From NCBI GenBank assembly GCA_938017895.1, contig CALIJI010000006.1, positions 45,694 to 109,693 on the forward strand: a stretch of DNA of 64,000 nucleotides. The letters run 5' to 3'. Shown here in pieces: positions 55,627-63,521 of the stretch (positions are counted from its first letter, which is position 1; the number at the start of each line of letters is the position of its first letter). Source of the stretch: an uncultured bacterium (lineage in GTDB: Bacteria; Patescibacteriota; Saccharimonadia; Saccharimonadales; Saccharimonadaceae). The notes under the pieces were generated by a model. That model was not told the origin of the DNA, ran no database searches, and was given only the letters and a program-made list of their open reading frames with translations. The position numbers and the translations under genes are program-made.

Positions 55627-56289
55627 TTAGCAGTTTGTGAGGACTGTTTGCATGGCGGATTTTTCAGCTTGGGTTACCCAGAGCTTATATTTTTTCTTGA
55701 CTGAAATTTGACGCTTAATATATTCGCAGCGAAATGATTTGTTTGAAGGTAACCAAGTTGCTGCATCACTATCGCCTTTTTGCTGATTTGCGGGACCGTC
55801 TGAGGCTAGCAGATTTAAGGGATCGTTGGCAAGTTGTTTTCTTTCTTCTCCGGAGATTTGTTGTGCGCCTTTTTGCCAAGCATCAGAAAGTGCAACTACG
55901 TGGTCGATTTGAACGGCGGAAGCTTTTTCTCTAGAAAAAATAATTTGTTTTCCCGTGTATGGATCATCTAATATTCCGCTTATAATTTGGCATTTTGAAT
56001 TTTCCCGCGCTTCTTTTAGATCACGTTTCAAGATACGGTTTCGAGTATCACAACCGCTAGGATCTTTAGCCCATCCTTTACCGAATTGTTCGCGTGAATA
56101 ACCTGTTTTTGGCGCGCGACCTTTAACTTGGAGTGAATTTAGGTCTTGTGAGATTTGTGATGTTTGCTGATTTGGACTTTTCTTGCTCCAAAAATCTGGA
56201 TTAGAAAATACTGCAATAATTGATAAGAATACAATTATTATTAAGCTCAAAATACGGCGTTTTTGGAAGGTTTTTTCATTGCTCGACAT
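55627..56289 (-). CDS. Secreted or membrane-anchored HNH nuclease (DUF1524-like)
   Basis: 220 residues. An N-terminal membrane helix or uncleaved signal (about 13-30) leads to an exported domain with the HNH-type core VQIDHVVALSDAWQKGA near 120, and NDPLNLLASDGPANQQKGD, where Asn/His residues bind metal. Four cysteines could form disulfides. Related proteins degrade DNA outside the cell, useful for nucleotide scavenging or uptake. ATG 56289 follows TATAAT by 6 nt (GTG 56295 is an alternative). Divergent from the HExxH protein. Confidence 0.88.
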   Translation of the reverse strand: MSSNEKTFQKRRILSLIIIVFLSIIAVFSNPDFWSKKSPNQQTSQISQDLNSLQVKGRAPKTGYSREQFGKGWAKDPSGCDTRNRILKRDLKEARENSKCQIISGILDDPYTGKQIIFSREKASAVQIDHVVALSDAWQKGAQQISGEERKQLANDPLNLLASDGPANQQKGDSDAATWLPSNKSFRCEYIKRQISVKKKYKLWVTQAEKSAMQTVLTNC

Positions 56290-56295
56290 AGCCAC

Positions 56296-56301
56296 ATTAT
56301 A
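56296..56301 (-). promoter_or_regulatory. -10 box of the nuclease gene, leaderless type
   Basis: TATAAT on the minus strand, 6 nt before ATG 56289; -35 poorly conserved. Confidence 0.5.
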
Positions 56302-56347
56302 ACATAATCATTTTTAAAATATAATTGTGGCGCTGTGTGATGTGTGC

Positions 56348-56353
56348 TATAAT
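56348..56353 (+). promoter_or_regulatory. -10 box of the HExxH gene, leaderless type
   Basis: TGC-preceded TATAAT, 7 nt before ATG 56361. An upstream in-frame TTG would place the box inside the gene and is rejected. Confidence 0.6.
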
Positions 56354-56360
56354 TTTAAGT

Positions 56361-57359
56361 ATGAAAAATATTAACAAAATATCAATTATAATCAGTGCGT
56401 CGTTGGTATCATTGGTAGCGGTTGTTGCTATTTTTGGCATTTTCTACGCTCAGGATTTTAGCGATTTTTTGAAGGCACAAAATTTTAAGCCGAGTGAAAA
56501 AATAACTCAAATTACTTCAAAAATTAATTTAACAGATCGCGCTAAGACAATTTTTTATGCTACAAATCCACGAGTTTTATCGGGCCAAGATTTTAATTCT
56601 AGTTGTTCTAAATTAGTCGAAAAAAGTACAATTTTAGGTTGTTATAATGATGATAAGATTTCGATTTTTGATGTTGAGAATTCTGAACTTGATGGTGTCG
56701 AAGAGGTGACTGCTGCGCATGAATTATTACATGCAGTATGGAATAGAGCAAGTAAATCCGAACGAGACAGATTAAGTAAGGAGATAGAAGAAAACTACAA
56801 GAAAATAAAAACTCCAGAACTCGAAAAAACTGTAGCTAATTATGCTATAACTGAGCCTGGCGAGCGTGTAAACGAGCTTCATTCTATATTGGGTACTGAA
56901 TTCTCTGGACTTTCAAGTGAGTTAGAGGCTCATTATGCTAAGTATTTTAAAAATCGTAATGATATTGTAGCTATGAATACTCGGTATAAGGCCAAATTCA
57001 AGAGCTTGGAGGATCGCGCAAAAAGTTTAGATAGAGAATTGAAAAAGTTAAAAGCTGAGATTAAACAGGAAACGACAGATTATTCAAATAAGCTTCAGTC
57101 TTTAAATATGGCTATTCTTCTATTTAATTCTCGAGCAAAAAGTGGTTACTATCATAGTCAGGGTGCATTTAATGCAGATCGTTCGAGTTTGGTTGAGCGC
57201 AGTAATTCTATGGAGCAATACCGCAATCAGATAAATTCAAAAGTTACAGATTACAATTCAAAAGTTGTAGAACTTCAACGAATCTCTAAACAGATCCAGA
57301 GGCTTTATGACAGTCTAAACTCAAAAATCGAAAAGGTTGATGGCATTAAATCACTTTAA
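56361..57359 (+). CDS. Membrane-anchored HExxH protein with coiled-coil tail
   Basis: 332 residues from ATG 56361. One membrane helix (about 8-30) is followed by an outer domain with AAHELLHAVW, H120-E121-H124, a zinc-metallopeptidase signature. E180 in NELHSILGTE is a possible third ligand. Residues 190-330 form a long coiled coil. Two cysteines (82, 94) may be bridged. No closer family recognised. It may cleave surface or host proteins, or build the envelope; both are guesses. Divergent from the exported nuclease, 7 nt from its -10 box. Confidence 0.8.
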   Translation: MKNINKISIIISASLVSLVAVVAIFGIFYAQDFSDFLKAQNFKPSEKITQITSKINLTDRAKTIFYATNPRVLSGQDFNSSCSKLVEKSTILGCYNDDKISIFDVENSELDGVEEVTAAHELLHAVWNRASKSERDRLSKEIEENYKKIKTPELEKTVANYAITEPGERVNELHSILGTEFSGLSSELEAHYAKYFKNRNDIVAMNTRYKAKFKSLEDRAKSLDRELKKLKAEIKQETTDYSNKLQSLNMAILLFNSRAKSGYYHSQGAFNADRSSLVERSNSMEQYRNQINSKVTDYNSKVVELQRISKQIQRLYDSLNSKIEKVDGIKSL

Positions 57360-57390
57360 ATATTAATATTTATATGATAAAATTAATGTT

Positions 57391-58743
57391 GTGGTCAAAC
57401 TAAAAACAAAATTTATATGTCAGAATTGTGGTTCTAGCTACCCGAAATGGATGGGAAAATGTGAAAATTGTGGTAGTTGGAACACTCTGATCGAAGAAAT
57501 TGAAGAATCTATCGGTAAAAACGCAGTTGCAAAAAGTATCGGAAAGGGTAAAATTTTACAAACCCAAAATTTAGATGAGGTTATTTCAAACAAAAAGCAA
57601 GATCGAATCTCTACGGGGATTGCTGATCTAGATAATGTTTTGGGCGGCGGAATTTTGCCGGCTGGCGTTTTATTGATTGCAGGCCAGCCAGGAATTGGTA
57701 AGAGTACTCTCTTGATGCAGGTTTCGTCGTGTATCGCTCAACAAAAAAGAGTTTTGTATGTATCTGGGGAGGAGTCGGCTGAGCAGGTGGCAGGCCGAGC
57801 GAAGCGTCTGAATGCCGAAAAATCGCCAAACTTAAAATTTGCTAGTTCAACTTCTGCCGATGATATCGCGGAGACAATATTGAACGGTAAATTTGATTTA
57901 GTTGTAGTTGATTCGATTCAGACATTAGCGATGAGTGAAGTATCTAGTGCTGCGGGCAGTGTTTCGCAAATTACTAATTCATCTAATCTAATTATTCAGG
58001 CGGCAAAAAAATCCGGCACCGCAGTCGTGTTAGTTGGCCACATTACAAAAGAAGGTTCGATCGCGGGTCCAAAAACGTTAGAACATCTAGTTGATGTCGT
58101 TTTAAATTTTGAAGGTGACCGCTATGGTGGTTTTAAGGTTGTGCGAGCGATCAAAAATAGATACGGATCAACGACAGAAGCGGCTATTTTTGAAATGGGC
58201 GAGAATGGTCTTGAGATTGTTGAGAATCCATCGGCCGCCCTCCTTGCTGAGCGACGAAATACGGATGGTTCTATAATTTTGGCAACCCTTGAGGGGACGC
58301 GTCCAATATTGGTGGAGATCCAAGCGTTAGTTTCGCCGTCGAATTTTGGCTATCCAAAACGAACCGCGAGTGGATTCGATCTAAATCGATTAAACATTTT
58401 GATTGCGGTTCTTCAGCAGCGAACAAAACTCGATCTTTCAGATAAAGATGTTTTTGTGAATGTTGTTGGTGGGATTAAGCTTTCTGATCAGGCGGCCGAT
58501 TTAGCGGTTGTGATGGCGATTGCCTCGGCGGCCGCGAAGCGCAAACTTTCGGATGGCATGGTAGTTTTTGGCGAGATTGGGCTTGGTGGTGAAATTCGTT
58601 CTGTTGTTCAGGCGGAAAGGCGCATCGCCGAAGCGAAAAAACTTGGATTTACTAGTGCGCTTGCGCCAAAAACTGCTTCAAAAAATAGCTTTATTGTGGC
58701 GGTGTGTGATTTGCGCGAGGCTTTAATTAAATATTTACAATAA
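57391..58743 (+). CDS. radA: DNA repair protein RadA (Sms)
   Basis: Branch-migration ATPase of recombination and natural transformation. The C4 zinc motif lies at about 8-28 (CQNCGSSYPKWMGKCENCG), Walker A GQPGIGKST near 98, RadA-specific KNRYGS near 255, and a Lon-like C-terminal domain with VGGIKLSDQAADLAV. 450 residues is normal. Start is GTG 57391, 7 nt after TAAAAT, no Shine-Dalgarno, so a leaderless GTG message is predicted. The PIN-TRAM gene follows 13 bp after. Confidence 0.96.
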   Translation: MVKLKTKFICQNCGSSYPKWMGKCENCGSWNTLIEEIEESIGKNAVAKSIGKGKILQTQNLDEVISNKKQDRISTGIADLDNVLGGGILPAGVLLIAGQPGIGKSTLLMQVSSCIAQQKRVLYVSGEESAEQVAGRAKRLNAEKSPNLKFASSTSADDIAETILNGKFDLVVVDSIQTLAMSEVSSAAGSVSQITNSSNLIIQAAKKSGTAVVLVGHITKEGSIAGPKTLEHLVDVVLNFEGDRYGGFKVVRAIKNRYGSTTEAAIFEMGENGLEIVENPSAALLAERRNTDGSIILATLEGTRPILVEIQALVSPSNFGYPKRTASGFDLNRLNILIAVLQQRTKLDLSDKDVFVNVVGGIKLSDQAADLAVVMAIASAAAKRKLSDGMVVFGEIGLGGEIRSVVQAERRIAEAKKLGFTSALAPKTASKNSFIVAVCDLREALIKYLQ

Positions 58744-58756
58744 TAAAAAGGAAAAT

Positions 58757-59695
58757 ATGGATACATTTTTATTGCTCATAATCATTTTTTTAATAATTTT
58801 TTCATGGAAAGATTCTGCGCCGATTTTTCAAAAAGCTCGTAAGCGAGTATTGGTTGATACTTCAATTTTGATCGATGGTCGATTTTTGGCGGTGGCAAAA
58901 ACTGGCTTTGTTAATTTTGACATTTTGATCCCGCGTAGCGTGGTTGGGGAATTGCAAATCCTCGCTGATGGTGGTGATGATGATAAAAGAGTTCGAGCTC
59001 GTTATGGCTTAGATATTATTTCGGCTCTTCAAAGTGAGCCAAAATTAAATGTGAGTATTTTAGCGGATAGTAATTCAGCAAAGGAGGGTGTAGATAATCG
59101 ATTGATTTCGCTAGCTAAAAAACTTAATGCCGAGATTTTAACGGCTGATTATAATCTAAATAAAGTCGCTAAGGTTGAAGGCCTAGAGGTTCTGAATATT
59201 AACGAATTAGTCCAATCGGTTCGTGCGGATTATTTACCGGGCGAAAAAATAATGCTTGATATAACCGTAAAGGGTAATGAAAAAAAACAAGGTGTGGGTC
59301 ATTTGCCAGATGGAACAATGGTGGTTGTTGAGAATGCGGAATCTCTTGTTGGTACAACGGCAGAAGTTGAGTTTATTCGATCGTTGCAGACGGCTGCTGG
59401 TAAAATGATGTTTGCTAGAATTGCTGGCTCAAAAACTTCAAAGGTTGATAATCCTAAAAGTAAAGGTCGAGCTGTAAAGAGTTCGAAGATTGAAAAACCT
59501 GCGCAAAATATTCAAATAGAAGCTTCGAAAAATGAGAATAAAAAATCTAAACCTAAAAAAACTGCCAAAAATAAAAACAATATTCAAAAGTCGATTAAAT
59601 CTAAGCAAAAAGCAGCAAAATCTAAAATGTCAATTCGTCGTCGAACACAGCAGTCAATGGAAGCTGATCTTGTGAAGCTTGCTAATAGAGAATAA
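58757..59695 (+). CDS. PIN-TRAM domain protein (YacL-like)
   Basis: 312 residues: N-terminal membrane helix (about 3-17), a PIN nuclease domain with VDTSILIDGRF (near 33), Glu in VVGELQ and the late Asp pair in ILTADYNLNK, then a TRAM RNA-binding domain (about 170-225; EKKQGVGHLPDGTMVVV). The last 80 residues are Lys-rich. Related YacL proteins are found next to radA in Firmicutes, as here. Probably a membrane-tethered ribonuclease. AAAAAGGAAA precedes the ATG. Confidence 0.9.
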   Translation: MDTFLLLIIIFLIIFSWKDSAPIFQKARKRVLVDTSILIDGRFLAVAKTGFVNFDILIPRSVVGELQILADGGDDDKRVRARYGLDIISALQSEPKLNVSILADSNSAKEGVDNRLISLAKKLNAEILTADYNLNKVAKVEGLEVLNINELVQSVRADYLPGEKIMLDITVKGNEKKQGVGHLPDGTMVVVENAESLVGTTAEVEFIRSLQTAAGKMMFARIAGSKTSKVDNPKSKGRAVKSSKIEKPAQNIQIEASKNENKKSKPKKTAKNKNNIQKSIKSKQKAAKSKMSIRRRTQQSMEADLVKLANRE

Positions 59696-59764
59696 AATTC
59701 ACTCTTTAATAAGTTGAAAAACCCTAAAAAAGATGCTAAAATTTTAAAAAGAAGAAAGGAAATT

Positions 59765-60295
59765 ATGGCAGATTTTAATAAAATTTTAACTCCTGGTGAT
59801 TATAAAAATGGAATTATTAATGTTGTGGTGGAAATTCCAACTGGCTCAACTCATAAAATTGAATGGAACCGTGATTTGGCTGTAATGCAACTTGACCGCG
59901 TGGAACCAAAAGCTTTTGCGAAGCCAACTAATTATGGTTTTATTCCGCAAACTTTGGATGAAGATGGCGATGAGCTTGATGTTTTACTTATTACGAATGA
60001 TCCACTTACAACTGGAATTTTCCTAAAAGCACGAATTTTGGGTGTAATGAAATTCGTTGATGATGGAGAAGTTGACGACAAAATTATTGCCGTACCTGCT
60101 GATGACCGTGACACTGGAAATGCTTATAAAACTTTGGCTGATTTACCAGAGCAACTTATTAAACAAATTGAATTCCACTTTAATCACTACAAAGATTTGA
60201 AAAAAGCTGGCACAACAAAAGTTGAGAAATTTGGCGACATGGAAGAAGCTAAAGAAGTTATCGCAGAATCGATTGCACGCTGGAACGAGAAATAA
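59765..60295 (+). CDS. ppa: Inorganic pyrophosphatase
   Basis: 176 residues from ATG 59765, preceded by AGAAAGGAAA. Family I soluble enzyme. VVEIPTGSTHKIEW near 21, the signature DEDGDELDVLLI near 66-77 with three metal-binding Asp residues, DDGEVDDKIIAVP near 99 and HFNHYKDLK near 141 are conserved. It drives biosynthesis by removing pyrophosphate. A longer upstream frame lacks a ribosome site. Closes the core-genome part of the window; the acquired island starts after its terminator. Confidence 0.96.
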   Translation: MADFNKILTPGDYKNGIINVVVEIPTGSTHKIEWNRDLAVMQLDRVEPKAFAKPTNYGFIPQTLDEDGDELDVLLITNDPLTTGIFLKARILGVMKFVDDGEVDDKIIAVPADDRDTGNAYKTLADLPEQLIKQIEFHFNHYKDLKKAGTTKVEKFGDMEEAKEVIAESIARWNEK

Positions 60296-60305
60296 TTATT
60301 GATTG

Positions 60306-60340
60306 AAATCGGGCTTACAGGCTCGATTTTGATTTTATTT
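60306..60340 (+). terminator. Terminator of ppa
   Basis: AAATCGGGC/GCTCGATTT stem (one G-T) with loop TTACAG, then TGATTTTATTTT. Confidence 0.85.
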
Positions 60341-60344
60341 TGTA

Positions 60345-60372
60345 ATAAGAAAAATCACCCAATTGGATGATT
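60345..60372 (-). terminator. Terminator of the frameshifted minus-strand gene
   Basis: On the minus strand AATCATCC/GGGTGATT with loop AATT, followed by TTTCTTATT. It begins at the stop of the extended frame, which supports that frame as the original 3' end. Confidence 0.75.
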
Positions 60373-60891
60373 ATTGCAATATTTCTATGATTTTTCTTAG
60401 ACCATCTCTAAGCGATTCACTTGGAGATATTACTATTATTTTTTCTCCTATTTTTTTCAGCGATTTTTTTGCTTGTAATATTCTGTGTGATTCACTCTTC
60501 GTAAATCTACAATTCCAAAATCTACATCGCCTTTATTTGCTAGCGTTGCAAATTTCTCACCATGGCGACTTTTACCTGAATCAATTAATTTTGATCCTGG
60601 GGCAAAAAGGCTGATAAAATCTTTAGCATGCTTCCCACCGTCGTTGCGACTAAGAAGAACTATCTTGACATTCGACAATATCATCGCTTCATTCTCTAAA
60701 ATACCAAACGGTAACTTCTTTTTAGCTACCTCGAAATTTTCTTTTGGCGTTATGATTTCCTCGCCATATAGTAAATCAATCCACTCCAAGAAATATTCCG
60801 ATAAATCTTCTGGAACTTCTATTGGATTTTCCTCTAGGGCTGGCTTAGGTAAATTTCGCTGACTAATAGCAAAATTACTTTTATGCCCCAT
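60371..60891 (-). pseudogene. Frameshifted unknown gene at island border
   Basis: The frame from ATG 60891 codes 144 residues and stops at 60457 (TGA) just after a run of seven A's (CAAGCAAAAAAATCGC on the minus strand). With one more A, the frame continues 30 codons (SLKKIGEKIIVISPSESLRDG...) to TAA 60371-60373, where a terminator begins. The upstream frame also stays open past 60891 into the divergent gene, so the 5' end may be cut. Family not recognised. It may be a pseudogene, a sequencing slip, or slippage-dependent expression. Confidence 0.6.
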
Positions 60892-60900
60892 TGAAGTTTT

Positions 60901-61398
60901 ATGAAAGAAGAATTTATGAAAATTAATTTCAAATTTTTAAACAAAAAAATATCAGAGTTTGTTTTAGATGTTTTGACACCATACTTCAAAGAGTTATTAG
61001 GAAATCCAGAAGAATTTAAGACATACTCACTTGGCTACAGAGTAAGAAATATAATTAAGACAGATATAGAGAATATTTTTTCTTACACTAGTAGAATTAC
61101 TCCAGAAAAATATGATGATGCTACTAATCAAAATAGTAATATGTATAAGAAATTGTTGCAGACTACTTTAACCTATATAAAGGATTTAAAATACATGCAG
61201 TGGCTTAACGATAGGGAAAGAGTAGAAATAGATTCGGAAGAAGATATAGAATGGTACTATTTACAATCTTCAGATATAGAAAGATTAAAAGATGGTTGGT
61301 TTGAAAAGTATAGTGAATACCTCTCGAATAATCACTTAGAAAAATTTGGGCAATACATGGAAGCAGATGAGTATCAAGATTTATTTGATGAAAGTTGA
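60901..61398 (+). CDS. Unknown protein of the restriction island
   Basis: 165 residues (or 160 from ATG 60916); acidic, helical, rich in Tyr, Asp, Glu, without known motif. Its start is only 9 nt from the divergent frame at 60891, and no promoter fits between them, so one of these starts must be wrong or the unit is rearranged. Codon use (AGA, ATA) is like the methylase operon and unlike the core genes. Closed by a perfect terminator. Could be a restriction-linked or anti-restriction factor; unproven. Confidence 0.6.
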   Translation: MKEEFMKINFKFLNKKISEFVLDVLTPYFKELLGNPEEFKTYSLGYRVRNIIKTDIENIFSYTSRITPEKYDDATNQNSNMYKKLLQTTLTYIKDLKYMQWLNDRERVEIDSEEDIEWYYLQSSDIERLKDGWFEKYSEYLSNNHLEKFGQYMEADEYQDLFDES

Positions 61399-61422
61399 GA
61401 TAGTGCTCATTATAAGAGAAAT

Positions 61423-61460
61423 AAAAACTAGAGGATTTTTTATCTCTAGTTTTTATTTCT
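61423..61460 (+). terminator. Terminator before the methylase operon
   Basis: Perfect 11-bp stem AAAAACTAGAG/CTCTAGTTTTT with loop GATTTTTTAT, then ATTTCT; likely works in both directions. Confidence 0.88.
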
Positions 61461-61472
61461 AAATTTACGTGA

Positions 61473-61478
61473 TATAAT
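61473..61478 (+). promoter_or_regulatory. -10 box of the restriction-modification operon
   Basis: TGATATAAT extended -10; no good -35. It overlaps an upstream in-frame ATG at 61477, arguing for the start at 61513. Confidence 0.55.
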
Positions 61479-61512
61479 GAAAGGAGTTAAGATTTGTGCA
61501 GAGGATAGAGTA

Positions 61513-62418
61513 ATGTATAGAGAAGTAGTTTTAGAGTCATTTGAGTATATAGAGGACGAACTATCTACTGTTATTTTAGGAAACTCACTGGAAATCATGA
61601 AGAGTATGAAAAGTAATAGTGTGGACTTAATCTTTGCTGATGAGCCATACAATATTGGAAAAAACTTTGGGAATAATATTGATAAATGGAATTCTAAAGA
61701 AGAGTATATTAAATGGAATAAAGCTTGGATTAGTGAAGCTATGCGGTTATTGAAAGAAGATGGAACTTTTTATCTGATGACTGCAACACAATTTATGCCA
61801 TATATTGATATTTTTGTTCAAGAAAATTATCATGTATTAAGTCGAATTATTTGGTCATATGATTCATCAGGTGTTCAATCGAAAAAAATGTATGGCTCAC
61901 TGTATGAACCAATCTTAATGTTTACGAAGAAGAAAGGTAGTAAAATAATATTTAATAGTTCTGATATATTAGTAGAAGCTAAGACAGGGGCAAAACGTGG
62001 GTTAATTGATTATAGAAAAAACCCACCAGCTCCTTATAGCACGACTAAAGTACCAGGGAATGTTTGGAATTTTCCTAGGGTACGATTTAGAATGGATGAA
62101 TATGAAAATCATCCTACTCAAAAACCAGAGGCTCTATTGGAGAGAATAATTAAAGCTTCCTCAAATGAAGGAGATATCGTTTTTGACCCATTTGGGGGGA
62201 GTTTCACTACCTCAGCAGTTGCCAAAAGATTAAATAGAAAATCAATCTCTATTGATATGAATCTGGAATACTATAAAATTGGTTTACGTAGATTAGGTTT
62301 AGCTGAAGAATATAAAGGAGAAAAACTAATTAAGGATAGAAATAGAAAAACAAATAATAAAAGCAAATATGTTAGGGATACAGATAGCAAACAAGTAGAA
62401 CAAAAGGAGTTACTATAA
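61513..62418 (+). CDS. Adenine-N6 (or N4-cytosine) DNA methyltransferase, beta class
   Basis: 301 residues from ATG 61513, with AGAGGA 7 nt upstream. Motif order is that of beta-class enzymes: catalytic motif IV first, LIFADEPYNIG near 45 (DEPY where DPPY is usual), the target-recognition region in the middle, NHPTQKP near 200, and the AdoMet motif FDPFGGSFTTSAVA near 220. It should protect the host from the nuclease encoded next door. The downstream ATG shares a base with its TAA. AGA/ATA codon use indicates acquisition from another lineage. Confidence 0.9.
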   Translation: MYREVVLESFEYIEDELSTVILGNSLEIMKSMKSNSVDLIFADEPYNIGKNFGNNIDKWNSKEEYIKWNKAWISEAMRLLKEDGTFYLMTATQFMPYIDIFVQENYHVLSRIIWSYDSSGVQSKKMYGSLYEPILMFTKKKGSKIIFNSSDILVEAKTGAKRGLIDYRKNPPAPYSTTKVPGNVWNFPRVRFRMDEYENHPTQKPEALLERIIKASSNEGDIVFDPFGGSFTTSAVAKRLNRKSISIDMNLEYYKIGLRRLGLAEEYKGEKLIKDRNRKTNNKSKYVRDTDSKQVEQKELL

Positions 62419-63521
62419 TGTCAGTTGCAAGTAATAAAAATATTGAAAATTTTGTCAAAGAAGAATTAATTTCTATTTATGGTGATGAAGGTTGGAAACA
62501 AATTTATGATAATTCCCCTTTGCTACAATATCTTAATCTAAAGAGTGGTGCTATTCATGGAAATAGTAAAAGTCGTCGTTCATTAGCGAATTGGTATGCC
62601 ATATATTCTATATTATGTTTTTATATTGAACAAGGATTTGAAAATAATAAAAGCGATTATTTAAAATTTGAGGGATTTCAATATATACTCCTTTTCAACT
62701 TCCAAAGGACACTGTATGGTGGTACAAAGTTGCAGAACCATGGATTTAATTCTCGGGCCAATGATGAGTTTGCTAATAAAACAGGGAGTGATGTAGGCAA
62801 GCCTTTAATCGTGAAAAATAATGGTAAGTATTTAATTCATCCAGAATATTTATATGTTAACGGAATAGATATTTCTAAAGCAGTTGTGAATGTTGTGAAG
62901 AAATATCAGGAAATATTATTTAATAAGGATAATGTATTTGTTCAGAAACTAGATGCGTTGAAAGTATTGGAAGAAAATACTGAGAAAAAATCTGTTTTAC
63001 AAGAATTTTTAACAGTTGATTCTGAAGCTCGAATTTTTGAAATTATTTCATATGCAATTTTAGAGACACATTATAAAAATCAAGTAGTATATTTCGGATG
63101 GACAAGAGATACTATTAGTGAAGAAAATTTACAGCTTTATAAAACTGGGAGAACAAATGCAAATGATGGAGGAATTGACTTTGTTATGCGACCACTAGGG
63201 CGTTTTTTTCAAGTGACTGAAGTTGGTTCATATGAAAAATATTTTTTAGACATGGATAAAGTTAATCATTTTCCACTAACATTTGTAGTAAAAACGATTC
63301 AGGATAAACAAGATGTTTATGACGCACTATTGGAATTTGGCACAGAAAAGTCAGGTGGATTAGAAGTATTAAGAGAGCTATATCATAGTGCTATTGAAGA
63401 AGTTATTACAATAAATGAATTATTGTCTTGGATGGAGGAACTAAATGAAGAAGATACAAACTTCTTGATAGAAGAAATTGATAGGTATTTTAGGATTGAA
63501 ATGAATATGGAGTTTGAATGA
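62418..63521 (+). CDS. Type II restriction endonuclease (PD-(D/E)xK-like)
   Basis: 367 residues. The nuclease core is probably NANDGGIDFVMRPLGRFFQVTE near 240-262, where Asp in GGIDF and Glu in QVTE fit a D...ExK-type site with Glu-Val in place of the Lys position. The rest is helical. Position directly behind a methylase with a one-base overlap is the main support. AAAGGAGTTACTATA precedes the ATG. Recognition sequence unknown. Overlaps the next gene by ATGA. Confidence 0.8.
   Translation: MSVASNKNIENFVKEELISIYGDEGWKQIYDNSPLLQYLNLKSGAIHGNSKSRRSLANWYAIYSILCFYIEQGFENNKSDYLKFEGFQYILLFNFQRTLYGGTKLQNHGFNSRANDEFANKTGSDVGKPLIVKNNGKYLIHPEYLYVNGIDISKAVVNVVKKYQEILFNKDNVFVQKLDALKVLEENTEKKSVLQEFLTVDSEARIFEIISYAILETHYKNQVVYFGWTRDTISEENLQLYKTGRTNANDGGIDFVMRPLGRFFQVTEVGSYEKYFLDMDKVNHFPLTFVVKTIQDKQDVYDALLEFGTEKSGGLEVLRELYHSAIEEVITINELLSWMEELNEEDTNFLIEEIDRYFRIEMNMEFE

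Noticed and set aside
59714..59764. Longer ppa reading frame starting upstream of 59765
   Set aside because: Pyrophosphatases begin near MADFNKIL, and AGAAAGGAAA sits just before ATG 59765. The upstream codons look like leader.
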